Assembly (NCBI GenBank): GCA_009739215.1
Contig: VSJF01000009.1
Coordinates: 62,001-126,000 of the forward strand
Origin: Floccularia luteovirens
Lineage: Eukaryota; Basidiomycota; Agaricomycetes; Agaricales; Squamanitaceae
Direction: 5' to 3'
DNA: 64,000 bases
Shown here: piece after piece, positions 37,300 through 50,441 of the stretch
Position numbering within the stretch: position 1 is the stretch's first letter
Layout of the letters: the number at the start of each line of letters is the position of its first letter
The notes under the pieces: generated by a model
The model's input: the letters and a program-made list of their open reading frames with translations, nothing else
Told to the model about the DNA's origin: nothing
The model's database searches: none
Translations under genes and position numbers: made by a program

Positions 37300-39339
37300 T
37301 CAGATACTCTCGGTCAGGGCACTACGTGCAGACACTTGTAGCGTTGACGACCTGCCAGACTTTGACCTGATAACAGTTCAATAAGACGTTGACAACTAAG
37401 AATACGTTACTCACAAATCTTTAGACTTTCTTGCAGCAAATTGTACAGCAACACCCGTATCCAGCTCGTAAGTTTGGAGGTTCCTCCGAATAGACTTTCT
37501 GGAATTCAACCTATATGTAGAGATGAGCCACTCTTCACTATAAATTGATGAAGAAAAAATACACTGCAATGACAGAGTTCGTATATACTAAAAATGGACT
37601 TAGCTCTTCAAACAGTTTACGAGGGTCCAAGTTACTCACACTTCGACAAGGTTATAATAGTTCCCAGAAATACTGGGTAACCCAAAGAAGCAACCTATAT
37701 CATTTCAATAATTAGATACTTTCATCATGAAACAAGAGAGATTCGAACTCGGAAACATATCAAGCAAGTGATATTAACCACGCTAGAATGAGCTTTGTGA
37801 GATATGATAACGGGTTTCAAGTTGTTATTGCTAGTCGGACCTTGTTATTGATCCCGTATTTATACTATACATTATTAGAGTATTGATCATCGAGTCCGTG
37901 CTGAGATCATAAATTGTCAGATAGGCGCATATATCAACAGGGGGACTAGAACAAACCGTTGGAAGCCAGTCCTACTCTTATGTAATCGCCATGCAATGGA
38001 CGCAGATACACAAAGATCAAGGACAACGTTTATCACAAGGCCCGCAGTGACCAGCCGCTACTCGGTGTGTGATCAATATAATACTCCAGGCTGTAGAGTA
38101 TGTTCTGATGCACATACCGTAAGTTGTGGAATCTTACTAAATAACCTCAGTAGCACGCTAAGTAACACTTTCAGCATGAGCTTTAGGACATGATAGATTA
38201 AAACTCACATTTTGACTCCTGTAGCTATTTCATCGAGGATATATCAAATGGTTCAAAATGAATATCTTAACTCTTACCACATGCGATGCCTAGAAGATGG
38301 ATTTTAATCAGATAGTTGTTCTGCAGTCGTTCGAACAAATAAAATTACTAAAATAAACAACCAATAAAAAGGCCTTTGAGTCAACAAAGTTAGACAATAC
38401 AATTTAGGGAGTGAAAATAGTAGGCATGTACCAATCCCATTACTATCGCGGAATTCTTCCGCACCACTAAAATCCCTTGTACTGAATAAATGGTCACGTT
38501 TTTGATATGAATATGACGCACGGGCTCTCAGTCTCCAGATGTAGAAGCTGCCGTGATGTTAAATATGATATATAAATATCGCAGTGAAAATAGTATTACC
38601 CAGTTGTCATGACCTGGATAAGTATCTAGAAAAAACGGAACAACTCAGCATTAATGAATCCAGGCCACAAAAGAGCAATACCGCATCAAAGATTACAAGC
38701 TTTTGATAGTGTTAATACCAAGTAAATTCCAATAGCTATGATCCGCGTACCGTAGCTGACCTTCGAAAATGAAATTTGTTAGAGAATATTTGACATAGCT
38801 AGGATTTTCATACCACCCTATGCCATCAAGACCCTGAACATCCGTGTGACAAAGAATTGTGAAGGCGTAGCTGTAAAGTTTTAGGGTCGTTGTTTCTGTC
38901 TCGCATGGACTAGCTAACCTGCAGTGTATGCATGGAATGACATGTATCACGTCCAATAACCTTATCGCGTTGTCAGAATCGAATGATGGAATGGGAGGGT
39001 CCACTACGCTACCAGAGGTAAATAACCTATGTACAAAGTTAATAGGTGACAATGACAGAACTGGTCCAGGGACAACAGTACATAACACTTTAACCCAATT
39101 CTATCGTCAGGATAGAGGCGAAGATACCGATAAACTTGGTGACTTGTCCAACCGAATAATCTAATGAAGAGCGTTTATTAGCATTGGCTTCTTTTTTTCC
39201 CCGCGTATTTATGCGGAGACTTTTTTAAAAGGCTACTCACATCGTTGAAAAGAAAGTTGAAAAAAGCATCGCCGCAATTAGAGGTCCTTGCAGGCTGGAA
39301 TAAAGACTGTAATTGCTCTTCTGTCGACGATCCACTCAT
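37300..39339 (-). CDS. DUF6534-family membrane protein, divergent copy C
   Basis: The start at 39339 (MSGSSTEEQLQSLFQPA) leads into GPLIAAMLFSTFFSTM, but a one-base phase change is needed between them unless a short exon was missed. Further blocks are LLDVIHVIPCIHCR (38900-38990), YSYAFTILCHTDVQGLDGIG followed by WYENPSYVKYSL (about 38770-38870), INVVLDLCISASIAWRLHKS with RTGFQRF (37950-38030), GCFFGLPSISGNYYNLVEV (37640-37700), RLNSRKSIRRNLQTYELDTG and VAVQFAARKSKD (37410-37510). After a GTGAGT donor a last exon reads LSKSGRSSTLQVSARSALTE and ends at 37300. The gene is intact in most blocks but may be inactive if the phase change near 39280 is real. Confidence 0.6.
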
Positions 39340-42300
39340 ATTGCCACGAATAGGTCCCAGGTGCAGATAACGATAACGTAGATAGAGTCAAGAGTGGGGG
39401 GTCAGGGCTTCTCACCAATCAAACAATTATAAGTAGTTCTCGGGATAGGTGAGACCGTCATGTGTTGCAAAAGAAGAATAGGTTCCCTAGTTCTGGGTAT
39501 CAAAATGGTAGTCTACCCTTGAGCGTCGCAGCTATTATGTGTGGGACCAACGAATCTGACCTATCCTATCTTTACTTGCGGCGTTTCTTCTTTCTGTGAT
39601 AGCTGCTGAGAATCCATTTCCATATTGCGCGGAATTAGGTCCTCATGAACCGATGACACGGGAATCCATCATGGTCATGGATCCTCCGTGACACGGTACG
39701 GGTGCTGACGGAGTAGCATAATGTTCGTGCTAGCCGCCCATTCACAAGTACACACAAGTACCCTCTCCAGGGCTGGTGAGACGTATGGATTGTGTATTTG
39801 TTGCACTCTGGGCTAGACTGTGACTAGTTCAGCATGATGCGCCTGCTGCTTTCTAATGTTCGCAGGTTCGTGTTTCTAATTCGAGGCGAGTGGTTAAACG
39901 TTTGGTCAAGTTGTGGTTCTTTCTTTGATCAGAAGGTATCACTAACATGAGGTCAATGATGAACATCCCAAATACTCGGATTGATTGGACAACACCATTG
40001 TGGCTGAACGTATCATGATTCACATCAGTACGGAAATGGTCTATGATGGTCACGCAAATATCAAGCAAGCCAGAAGTACATTATTTGTTCCTCCTGCAGA
40101 TAATCATCATGAAGCACGGTTTGTTGGGACATCCATACTTTGAACCGCAGGTTTTATGCCGGTCGTTCCACGTTAACATCCTGACAGAAAGGTGTAAAAA
40201 CTTAAGGGTCCTCCCAAATTTAGCAGTGTGCGTGACATGGCAGCTGCAATCCTCTTTTTGATATCATTTTTGCAAACCATAACTCAACCAACTACTTTGG
40301 CTCATGTGTTACCTGGGCAGCGGGACATGTAATTGAACTCACGCAAGTAACCACTTCAAAGCTACACCAGATAGTCCAACGTACCCGGAACATGATAAGT
40401 AGTGCATTAACAACATTAATTATTACCGAGGGGTAGTTCAGGGATCATAACTGTTTATAGCATTTAGACTTGTATGATATATGTGCTCGGGGTGCATGCT
40501 ATATGATGAACGCTAAAGAAATCATTGAAATGGTTGATATCGAGATACCTGCAACATTCTTCAAGATTACTGACCTTGGAAGCATTGTGCAAATGATTTC
40601 GCTCAGGTGGGAACATGTACAAAAATAGCCGTGGGATGTGACCCAAAGTCTATTTTCTGCATTGTTTTGCAAGGTAAGAAGGATGGGCGCAGAAACTTGC
40701 CCATGCACAGTCGTGTCCGGTCTATACTGCCAAAACAGGCCCTCGAAACCTGAGCACTTCGCGCCTCTGTCATTACTCTTTCAGATGTCTTCTTGATTTG
40801 TACTAAATTCTATGGGTATCAAGCAGAGCTACTGGTAACGGCTACATCTTCCTCCGCAAGAACTTGGCGAGACGTGGGCACCTATTGCTATCAGAACAAT
40901 GATATTGTTTCATGATTCGGGCCGCAATTATGATCGAAGCGTGCCTCTACAGGTACCAATAATCACTAATTACTCTCTTCTTATCTTCTATTTGCTCTGT
41001 ACATGGTCAAGGTATTTATTTGCAAAGATTTCTCAGTTCCATTTCTAAAATATCCCTCAAACACTGGAACAATATTCATGTATATATATATGTCAATGAA
41101 AATCTTGTTCCAAACATGCTTATTTCCTCTTGAAACGTTGATGGCTAAGGTCAGATTGACCATTATTAGGTCAACAGTACATTTTCTGTTCCATTATGAT
41201 CGTACTTAGTGTCCATCTTAACCCCGTCTTTACTATTTTGGCTATCATAGGTGGACGAAAAGCGAGACAAGACCTCTCCGCAGGGATCCGTTGTCATTTT
41301 GTTGTCCGTGTGGCAGAAATGACTGAACAGCACTACACTACTGTCATGATGGCTCGAATGTGCCGGCCAACCCCACCGATAAACATTTGACGTTGATGAC
41401 ACGTATGCACAAGATTTCGGGTACCACTTTTTGGGTTTGATTGTATTACATGTCAGTGTCTCGATGCCATGACTTCAACGTACTTTTCCACACCAGAACT
41501 ACCATTAGTTGGTTTTGTTCAAAGACTTGTCTCCACTTTCTCAGGCTAAGATTTCTCAGGTGGGGTGAGTATTTTTCATGTGGGCCATTCAAAAAATAAC
41601 CATGGGCCGCTTGCCCCACCAGCGCTCGAGTGTTCAGAAGCCAAAATCCCCATCACACAATCACACAATCATGTTTGATTGATGGGGTGTTTGAATATGA
41701 GAAAACAATGTTTCAAGATCATGGAGTACATAATTTTCCTTAAATACCTTTCGCAACAGATCACAGATCTCACGGTGAACCAAAGCTGTCAAAACCCCCT
41801 GTGGTACAAATATCAGAAATTGGTTATCATGGCCGCCTAGGGTCTGGCTAATCAACAAATGAGTCGCTTCACCAATCACCAACTCACCTCCCTGGAAAGT
41901 TCGTTGAGATTTTTTTTTGATGTAGTGTCAGGATTAATAAAAATTCAATTGGTATGACGGTACACGGTACATAGAATGGTTACCTCACGAGGCGCCAGAC
42001 AACGTGTTCTGTTCGATCCATGCCCATGAAACATCGTGGAGATAAATTAATGCCACAAAGCAGAGCTGCCAGCAAATACACCGTATATCACGCAAGTTGG
42101 GTTTCAATTATAAAACGCTCGAGAACTTTAAATAAATGATGGAAACCATCAGTGGCCTTATCAGAATCAGGTTCCTGTGGGGTATATATGCACTATATTC
42201 TACCAACCATTGGGTATCACTAAAAACCGCCAAATGGAAGTAGTATGACTTGGTTCATATCCACAGATATGGCATGAAGAAAGTAAAAGAAACGAGTGCT

Positions 42301-42494
42301 ATAACAGAAAATGCGGCTATATAATACCAGGATGTATATTAATGATATAGGTACATAAAGCGCGATGACACATATCCACTCATTTTAGTGACTATTAACT
42401 GTTGTTGGTTGAAATAATATACTTTGATTTGGTAGTGTTTTGGAACCGGACGAGGCTGAATGAATTTGGCGTGTGATTTAACATAGAGACGCTT
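39340..42494. other. 3.1 kb without a confident gene
   Basis: A minus frame at 41661-41882 (EATHLLISQTLGGHDNQFLI and onward) is the most protein-like block, but it has no recognised motif and no convincing partner exon. The rest is AT-rich with only short frames. Confidence 0.4.
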
Positions 42495-43793
42495 TCAGTC
42501 GTGGTTGGAGTGTTCCTCATCTTCGGGCTTAGGGTCCTTGATGAAGATATTGTCACCCTTGACATTGAGGAAGGAGTACTGAGAGGGCATTCAGAACACT
42601 GAAAATCAAGAATGAAGGAATTTGTACCTCGGCAAGATCACTGGTGCCTTTCTGCCTGTTATAGTTAAGGTATACCAGGTTGGGCTAAATATGGAGGTTA
42701 GTCAATATCGTGCAAAGAGGTTCTGTTATTTCGTACCTCAGTCCAGAAAGGTCGCAGTCCAGTTGCTTCGAGGACCTCCCACCAGTTGAGGAAATATTCA
42801 AATGTCATATCCCAGGCATGGATCTCGAGCTGAAGCTGGCCGAAAGGAAGGGGCTTTCCAGAAGAGACATAGCCCTTCAGCAAAGTGGTCAGAGTCTCGA
42901 ACTCCCATTTTTCGATGTCAATTTTGAGCAGGTCAATGTGCTTGTGTCCTTAAGCAGGAGATAAGTAACTGATAGACTCAACATAATAATATAGTTCCTT
43001 ACCATTCATCTCCATCAAGCTTTGCAAGGTGTACATTGGTTGCTCGCCGTCTGGATTGTCCTGTCCAGCCAATCCGAAAGCTTTGAAGTGTGTGCGATGA
43101 GCAGCGTGAGATGGTATCTCAGGTCCAAACGACTTCACGCTGAAATCGTAACCCCAAATTTCGCAATGGTCAGTGTTTTCCAGGATTTCAGCCTCGAAAG
43201 ACGACTCGTAATTGATACCTTCCACTAAGGTCAGCAACATGTAGATAGTATAGTCATAAACATTCTCACCAAATGAGTAGACGACACAATCCTTTTTCTT
43301 TGACACGCGAGATAAGCCACAAACCCATTTGCCACCATCGCCCAGAGCTCCGAGACGCTCAATTTCATGCGGACAGTTGAATGCCGCTGGGAAGAAATCC
43401 CCTACAGACATCACATGTTCAGTAACATGTGGTACACACAAAATATTTTTGATGACATACAAATTGTGTAGGGAGGCCAGGGAGCTTTGTCCTCTGGGAA
43501 GCTACAACACAGTAAGCACAACAAGCAAGAAGCCCATAAAACTAGACACACTTGACGATGTCGGCTGGGGTAGGACCAAATTTCTTGATAAGGCCTTTAC
43601 GCGCCCTCAAAATCTTGTCATAAATTCGATTAGCCCGTTCCATGCGATTAGCAAGGTTGTTATCCCGAAGGATTATAGAACTGGCATGTTCTACAGGATA
43701 CGAATTGATAGGTGCCAGCAAGTAAAAGGTAACAGCAATCACGACGAAAATAAAAATAGAATAACGAGGGTGACGTTGCCAGACGATAGCCAT
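42495..43793 (-). CDS. membrane-anchored methyltransferase-domain protein (METTL24-like)
   Basis: The start at 43793 (MAIVWQRHPRYS) precedes a single N-terminal helix (IFIFVVIAVTFYLLAPI), which suggests a type II anchor in the secretory pathway. The core exon (42950-43440) contains DFFPAAFNCPHEIERLGALG, DGGKWVCGLSRV (the family's G-D-G-G-K-W motif), CVVYSFGENVYDYT, LENTDHCEIWGYDFSVKSFG and HRTHFKAFGLAGQDN. The next exon has HKHIDLLKIDIEKWEFETL, where the acidic KIDIE(K/G)WE motif is typical of SAM-dependent FkbM/METTL24-like enzymes, and LPFGQLQLEIHAWD. The end is PNLVYLNYNRQ...EEHSNHD-stop at 42495. About five exons; all junctions checked are canonical. Its substrate, probably a glycan or lipid in the secretory path, is inference. 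Confidence 0.82.
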
Positions 43794-46150
43794 GATTCTG
43801 ATATAGTTGGTTAAATGAGAACGAGCTAAAAAGTGATAACCTCCAGCAGTTGAATGTGGAGGGAAACAGTGAAAAATACAAACCGAAGTGCAACGCAAGT
43901 ATATAATCTTGGCAGCCATTGTTTGTACCAGCTTGGTTTGACTTTAGGCATATGCTGATTGTAAAGTATATATACAGTACATTGTATGTACTTTGTAAGT
44001 TACCATTTTCAGTTTTGAATCTCCGCCGGTACCGAAAGTCTGGGTACAAGACTACTTCAACGCCCGCTAACGCATCTATAATACCAACGGTCTCTTCAAA
44101 AGTCTTCATATGCAAGGACAGACTGACAAAGTAGTGCTCAGAAGATTGGTGGGTGAGCAATTTTACAAGGTATACCCCCACAAATTACTTCTTTTGTGAT
44201 GTCACAGTGAGAATCTCCGCATTTCACGCTGTTGGTTTGGTGTGAACTGCCCTAGACTAAACGTGTTTGCGAGCCGTACTGTGCAGGTATGTAGTCTACT
44301 TATATACTGATAAGATACAAGTAAATGGGGTAATATACAGTCCATGCAGCCTGGTCACAGCTATTTCATATTGATAAGACTCGTCCACAAGTCTCTATAT
44401 CGCAAAATGAACTAAAAAGGAAATACTACATTGGTGTGAATCACGGCGTCCACATTGGGAAGCATGCGTGACCAGTATCGCTACACTTAAAGTTTATCTG
44501 CTCCCAGCGCCCACGTGCTTGTGATGATGTGAAAAAATTTGTTGAATTTCGCATGACTAAAAACAATTGCAATGTGGTACAAATGAGCAGAGTCGCTAAG
44601 AGTAAAATATACGTTTATCAATCAACCAACTAGAAGCTCGGCGGTTCTGTTATTGCGAATTTTTGTGCCTGATAGAAATCAATGTTCGGTTAAAACTTCT
44701 TTTGGGTTATGACAACTGTAAGGGGAAGTTTTATTAGTGTCCAGAACTCATCCAGACTCTGATGTCACTCTCCTCCTGCTGTACTTATAATATCAAGGAG
44801 CAGCATCGCAATGAAAAACAGCCACAGGCATAACCAGAATCGGCCAAGTCCTCACAAATCGGATCGCAGTTGCCTCCCCCTCAGTTGGAGAGGAAGGAGA
44901 TAAAACAAAAGCCCCACCTGAATTGCCACTTCGAAATTATTTTTGAAACTGGTCCTTTCGCTTTATCTATGAAGCGCACCTCGCGGATCATCATGTACCA
45001 TCACTTTGTTATATATTCTTAGAAACACCGATGATGATCCCTATCATACACAGATGTGACACCCAAAACCTGCACAGCCCTCCCTTAAAAAAATCTACTA
45101 TAAGTAATTATACCTGTGTAAACTTGATCAGAACTTAAAATCCAAACCAATGAATATACATATGGAATAGGCCCGGCTCCGATTTTGGGATCACCGTAGA
45201 ATGGAGGGGGGAGGTTCCATCTGGAGAGCAATGACAACCGAAGAGATAAGCCGAGTATCCACATGTAAGCACTTAGTCAACCAATCACACCAAAGCGCAG
45301 CTGAATGGCTTCATAAATATAATTATCAATATATACATCCAGAGTGCTTGATGAGGAAGAGAGAGATAAAGGAGGCAGGGTAGGAGAGAGGGAGAGACTT
45401 GTACAAGAAATACCAGAAAACACGATATAATACGTATATACTGGATACAAAAAAAAAGACGAGAGTGCGAGTGGTACGTTCGTTTTTTTTACATACACAT
45501 TTCCACCATTGCTTCTTCTTTCTAAGCGAATGGTTTCACTATATAAATAGCGAGGGAGGGAAGGGAAGGTTAGACAGGTTTGCAAAGATCAACAACAACA
45601 ATAAAAAAAAAGACCGGCAGATAAACGCGAATCATAGAAGGGGAGATAGATGCGACAAAGAAGGGGGATAAATAATTTTCAAGACATCAAAAATGATTGT
45701 GATATAGAAGACATATAAATATGACAAGATGAGTGGGAAAATGGAAAACAAAAAAATATTTAAAAGGGAGGTTTATAATAATGGCCGACTTTAGTAGTGT
45801 TAAAACAACAATTAAGACGAGGCCCAGCCAGACAATGATGTTAAGATAGAGCACATATAGATTATAGCGAGAAAGACACAAAGCGGGGTTTATTGAGAAC
45901 ATGGCGGTCGAGTTGCTTGATGAGAGAGAGATTGAGAATTCATGCGTATGTTGAGGGAGGAGAGATGGTAGATGTCGTATAATTGTGTCTGACTTTTTGA
46001 TTTCGAATATTTGTCGGACTAGGCGTATATCGATTATTGATTACAAGATTATGACATTCAAAAAAAGTGTTTGTTGATGGGGATTAAAGAGGATGACTGT
46101 GTAGCTTGGCAAGAGGAGGGAAGGGGAGTGGATTGCGTGTTTTAAAGATT
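43794..46150. other. 2.4 kb gene-free spacer downstream of STE12
   Basis: AT-rich with simple A/T and GA runs (for example 45370-45620 and 45640-45780) that probably include the STE12 3' UTR and terminator. No motif-bearing frame found on either strand. Confidence 0.45.
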
Positions 46151-49100
46151 TCACAACGTTATGTGTTGCTGTGGATGGGCAGAATAAAACCCATCACCAA
46201 TCCCTGCATGGGGAGCAGAACTCGGATAGTGCTGTTGTTGTTGTTGTTGCTGAGCTCCAAATTGTTCGTGTTCACCATAGATTACCGGCGCCGAGTGTCG
46301 ATGATTAGAACCTCCCGGTCCACCCGCACTGCCTCCCCCAAACTGCATAGGCAAGTCGATCGCATAAGGAGCAGGTGACTCGGTCTGTTGGAATGTCGAA
46401 GGCGAGTCGGTTCGATAGGAACTATCACCATACATAGACGTCTGATGTTGTTGGTCTCCCTGTTGTTGTTGTTGTTGTTGTTGGCCTTGTCCACCATCCA
46501 AAGAAATCCTCATTAACTGACTAATCTGCTCAGCGGGCACTCCAACTCCAGCCCCATGTGCACCGAAACTCGAGTTCCGCGACTCCGAACGACGCGGGGC
46601 GCCAACTTGCATAGAATATGCTCCTGGGCTAGATGATCCAGGCCTTGATGTAGTAGAAACAGTTCCGTACGGTGCGTAGGGATGGTATCCGCGTGCTGAA
46701 CTCATGCCGCTCGGCGAACCTCCTCCACTACCACCATTAGCACTTCCAGTTGGATTGGATACTGAGGCAGCAGCAGCGAGATCCCCATTACTAGCTGTCA
46801 TAGGTCGCCTAAGAGGTTGGTCCCCACTCCTGATTAGCGAAGGGGTCATGCTTCTATGCCTCCTAATCGGTCCTGTAGCGCCAGAAGCAACAGAAGCGGC
46901 AGAGGGAGAAGTCCCCGCAACCATAGAAGCAGGAACACCAGGAACGCCTGTATCCATCAAACCCAAGCCAGTAAACATCCCATTTTGATCGAACGACCGT
47001 TTATGTGATGGTGCAGAAATGGAAGTAGAGTATTCGTAATCATACTCGAATTCATCACCTCCGTATACGGAAGAAGCTGCAGAAGACGACGTCGAATGGG
47101 AAGGTGTGTGATGGCGCATTGAACTAATGGAGCGATTATTTCGAATATGTTGTGCATAGGTGCCATTATGTGGTCCGGGGGGTGGTGATGGTATGCTGAC
47201 GGATGAAAAAGCTGGACTAGGTTGCGGCCGTGACCACTGCGCCTCTTGCGTAAAATCAGAAGGACCGATTCCGTTTCCCGACGAGAACATCATGCCATTT
47301 GTTGGTGCAGATGGGTTGCCAGACGAAAAGGAATAAACATCTTGCCCGCCGCTACCAGAATTGGCACCTGCACCACCTTCTTGTCCCGATTGGACACCAA
47401 GTGGTTGTTCAGAACCGTCCCGTACATCAGCTTCGCGCATTTGCATATCTAGGCCGTCCATAATCCCAAAGGTATTCAGAGGCATACCCATTCCAGGGTT
47501 AACACCAAGGTTCATAGAGTCCATGTCCATAGTTCCAGGCGCATACATGCCACCCGAGTACCCGACCATACCATGTACACCTTCATCTTCACTCTCGCCT
47601 TCACTCGCATGCCCGCCACTACCTCCACTGCCTTCTTCACCTGTATCACCATCTTCTTCACCCCAATCAACTATACCACCGTTCATGTTAGCACCAGAAT
47701 TCAAACCGGCACCGCCCGAGCCGTTACTAGAAGAAATACCAGACATCCCTACACGCTCGTGGGTGCGCAAGTGCTGGTTCAAGTTATCACTCCTTGAGAA
47801 TCGTTTCCGACAACGCGTGCATGCAAAAGGTCTCTCCAGCGTATGTGTACGTAGGTGTCTCTTGAGGTGTTCCATTCGTTTGAACAGTCGTCCGCAAGTT
47901 TCAAGGTGGCACACGAAGGCCTTGGTTTTCCCGTCGACGACTTCATAGACAGAGTTATTTGATTCCACGGTTTGCTGCTGAGGATGCAAGTGAGATTGTG
48001 TCTGCGTGAACGGGGCAATGCCATTGCCATCAAAACTCCCAGAGAGGGTAGGATGCTGTAGGACGGGGCCGGGATATGAGTGACGGTGCAAATGAATATC
48101 TCCGAATGACGACTGTGGTTGGATCGCATGGTCTGGGTTCCCTTCGCTATAATATACTCCGACCTCTCCCACACTGCTCTGCATTCTTGGTTTACGAACG
48201 ACGCCATCAGCAGGAACGAGTTGGCCATGAGCTTGTTTGATGAACATTTGCGCAGCAGTCATTGCATCATCCGCATCGGTCTTGATATGAGGGCCAAACT
48301 CGTCCATCATACTAGGGTGGACTCCCATCATACCCATATTCATACCCATACCCATAGGGCCTCTCTCTCGACTGACACTCGCGCTACTTGCAGCATAGCG
48401 GCCACCAGGTCCTAGACCTGTGCTCCTCGCTCTTCCGCGTTCGTCCATGAGATCTTCACTACCTCTTCTAACCAAGCTGCCAGGATCAGGTCCACCCATT
48501 TTGGCATTCCTCTTTCTTCTCTGTTTATACCGTGAGCTCCCTTCGAATAGCGAAAACATTGCAAAGACGGGTGGCTCATTAGGTCCCCGGACACCCGACA
48601 CGCGTTTCTTCCTCCGTTGAACACTAGAGGGAATATCGCCGTCGCCATCTTCGCTGTTGCTCACACCTTCACTCTCGTCTGCGGGGTCGCCAGAGCCTTG
48701 ACTCGAAACACCTTCCATAGCCATAGAATCTTCACCATCTATGCTCCCGGTTTCCGTTGCGCGACGTACAGCAGCTTCGAGCTCGCCTTCCCCTTCCCGC
48801 GCGCCTTGTGCCTTACTAAATTGTTCATAAAGGCTCTTCTTCGGATCATAGGTAAATGAAAGGGCAGGTTCGCCAACGACTTCAGTTGTTGGCGCCATAC
48901 CCATCTTCTCGCGTTTCAGATCACGTTCGAGTGCATCGAGAAATAGCCGATCATGCGGTACCGAAAACCTGGAGAGGATAATTGTAAGATTGATCGGAGT
49001 TTTGATGCGAAACGTGCAACAAATGTTTTGAAGAAATGATAGGAGAGAGGGGAAACTTACCAGTAAAACACTTTTTGCTTTTTCTGTGTACGTATGCATT

Positions 49101-50441
49101 GATACTTGAAGAGTAGATCCAAGAAAGGACTCTGAAGCAGAGGGCTACATGTCAGTAATCTGATAGACAACAGAAGGAAAGAATGAACGAGAAAAACTGG
49201 TGGAGAAAGTCAGGAACTGGCCGCTAAGGGGCGGTCAAGACGTAAATACCCATTATGGCTGCCAATAGGAAAGCATGTGGCCTCATATATACAATACGGA
49301 AGGGACGTAAGCAGGTCGACTGCTATATGAATAGCGAAAGAGTGAAAATTTTCGAGTTCACCCCACCCACTTGTCTCCCAACCACCTCAAGACAACTACG
49401 TGGCCGAAAAAAAATTTCTTTCAGCTCCCGTCCCATCACTGCGCAGGGAACACGACATATTCACATGTTCCAACAACAGAACCAAGAAGAAAAAGGATAC
49501 AGGGAACTCACCTTGGGGTCTTCCAAGCATGCATCAACTCCTGGCTTCAAATTGCGCAGATCACTGAACACGCCCTCCTCGAATTTTTTCATGTTGCGAA
49601 CGGGACGCCCAAAAGCCTAATTAAAAAATGCAAGTTCCAGCAAGCAGTTTTCAATTTCCGAGGACGGAACAAAAATAGAAACGGAAAGACAAGAAGGGTG
49701 TGTAAAAGGCGAGGGAAAACATCCACTCACCTCGAAGCGAAACACGAGGGCTCTTACAATATCTGTGCCAGTGATATGATAGAGGCCATTCCACAGCACA
49801 CAAGTGACAAACTCTTGTGAAGGAAGGAGGAACCGGTTGAGAGCAGGATGAGGCGGTGCATGGTAAGCAGCAGCGTTTCCAGTAGTTCCTGGAATTGCAG
49901 AGTCGCCAGGATATGCATTGCCGAACTGGGAAGAAACAGGAAAGGAATTGGTGGACGATGATGCAGAGGCTGCAGATCCCGATGAATTCGGATTAGTCGG
50001 TGATGCTGACGAATCCCATCGTGATGGAGCGGTTGCAAGAAAAAATTTGAGTTTATCTAGATGTGCAAGACGCTCCCGCTCATGTGGCTTCAGAGGACGA
50101 GAAAGACCACCGGTGATACCAGCAGCAACACAAGAGAAAGGTTCCTCATTGCTCGGCTCTGTTGATTCCGAGTGGTCTGGTTCTGGAGCATTGAGTGAAG
50201 CAAGGGAATGGTGGAATTGGATGTGGGCATGTGCGTTGCCAGGTCGTGCGGTACGCTCGTTCGGATCTTGGTCGTGCAGTGACGAGGTTGAAGTGCTCAC
50301 CTGGAGAGGAATTGGGGCGGAGAAGGAGTAGGAATTCTTTTTCGAGAGAGGGTAGGCTGGAGAGTAGGAGTAGGAAGAGACATCGAGAGATGAATGGAAA
50401 GAACGGGGAGAGGAATTGTCGGAGTAAATCTGTGGATCCAT
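46151..50441 (-). CDS. STE12: STE12-type homeodomain-like / C2H2 zinc-finger transcription factor
   Basis: Ste12 acts in the nucleus downstream of the Fus3/Kss1-type MAPK cascade in mating, filamentation and development. Four exons (49731-50441, 49512-49616, 49061-49131, 46151-48968) join in phase to 1234 residues. The STE DNA-binding domain (about 200-310) spans all four exons: [76 protein letters not shown] and [20 protein letters not shown]. Two tandem C2H2 fingers (about 649-700), [20 protein letters not shown] and [20 protein letters not shown], give the basidiomycete STE12-alpha-like plan absent from yeast Ste12. The rest is low-complexity (Ser, Gly, Met-Gly repeats, two poly-Gln runs near the C-terminus). 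The start at 50441 has no upstream in-frame Met nearby. Confidence 0.95.

Noticed and set aside
47361..47948. Plus-strand open frame of 195 codons
   Set aside because: It is a Ser/Pro-rich shadow of the STE12 low-complexity and zinc-finger exon on the minus strand.
49754..50331. Frames on both strands overlapping STE12 exon 1
   Set aside because: Shadows of the Ser/Pro-rich first exon; only the 49731-50441 minus frame continues into the STE domain.
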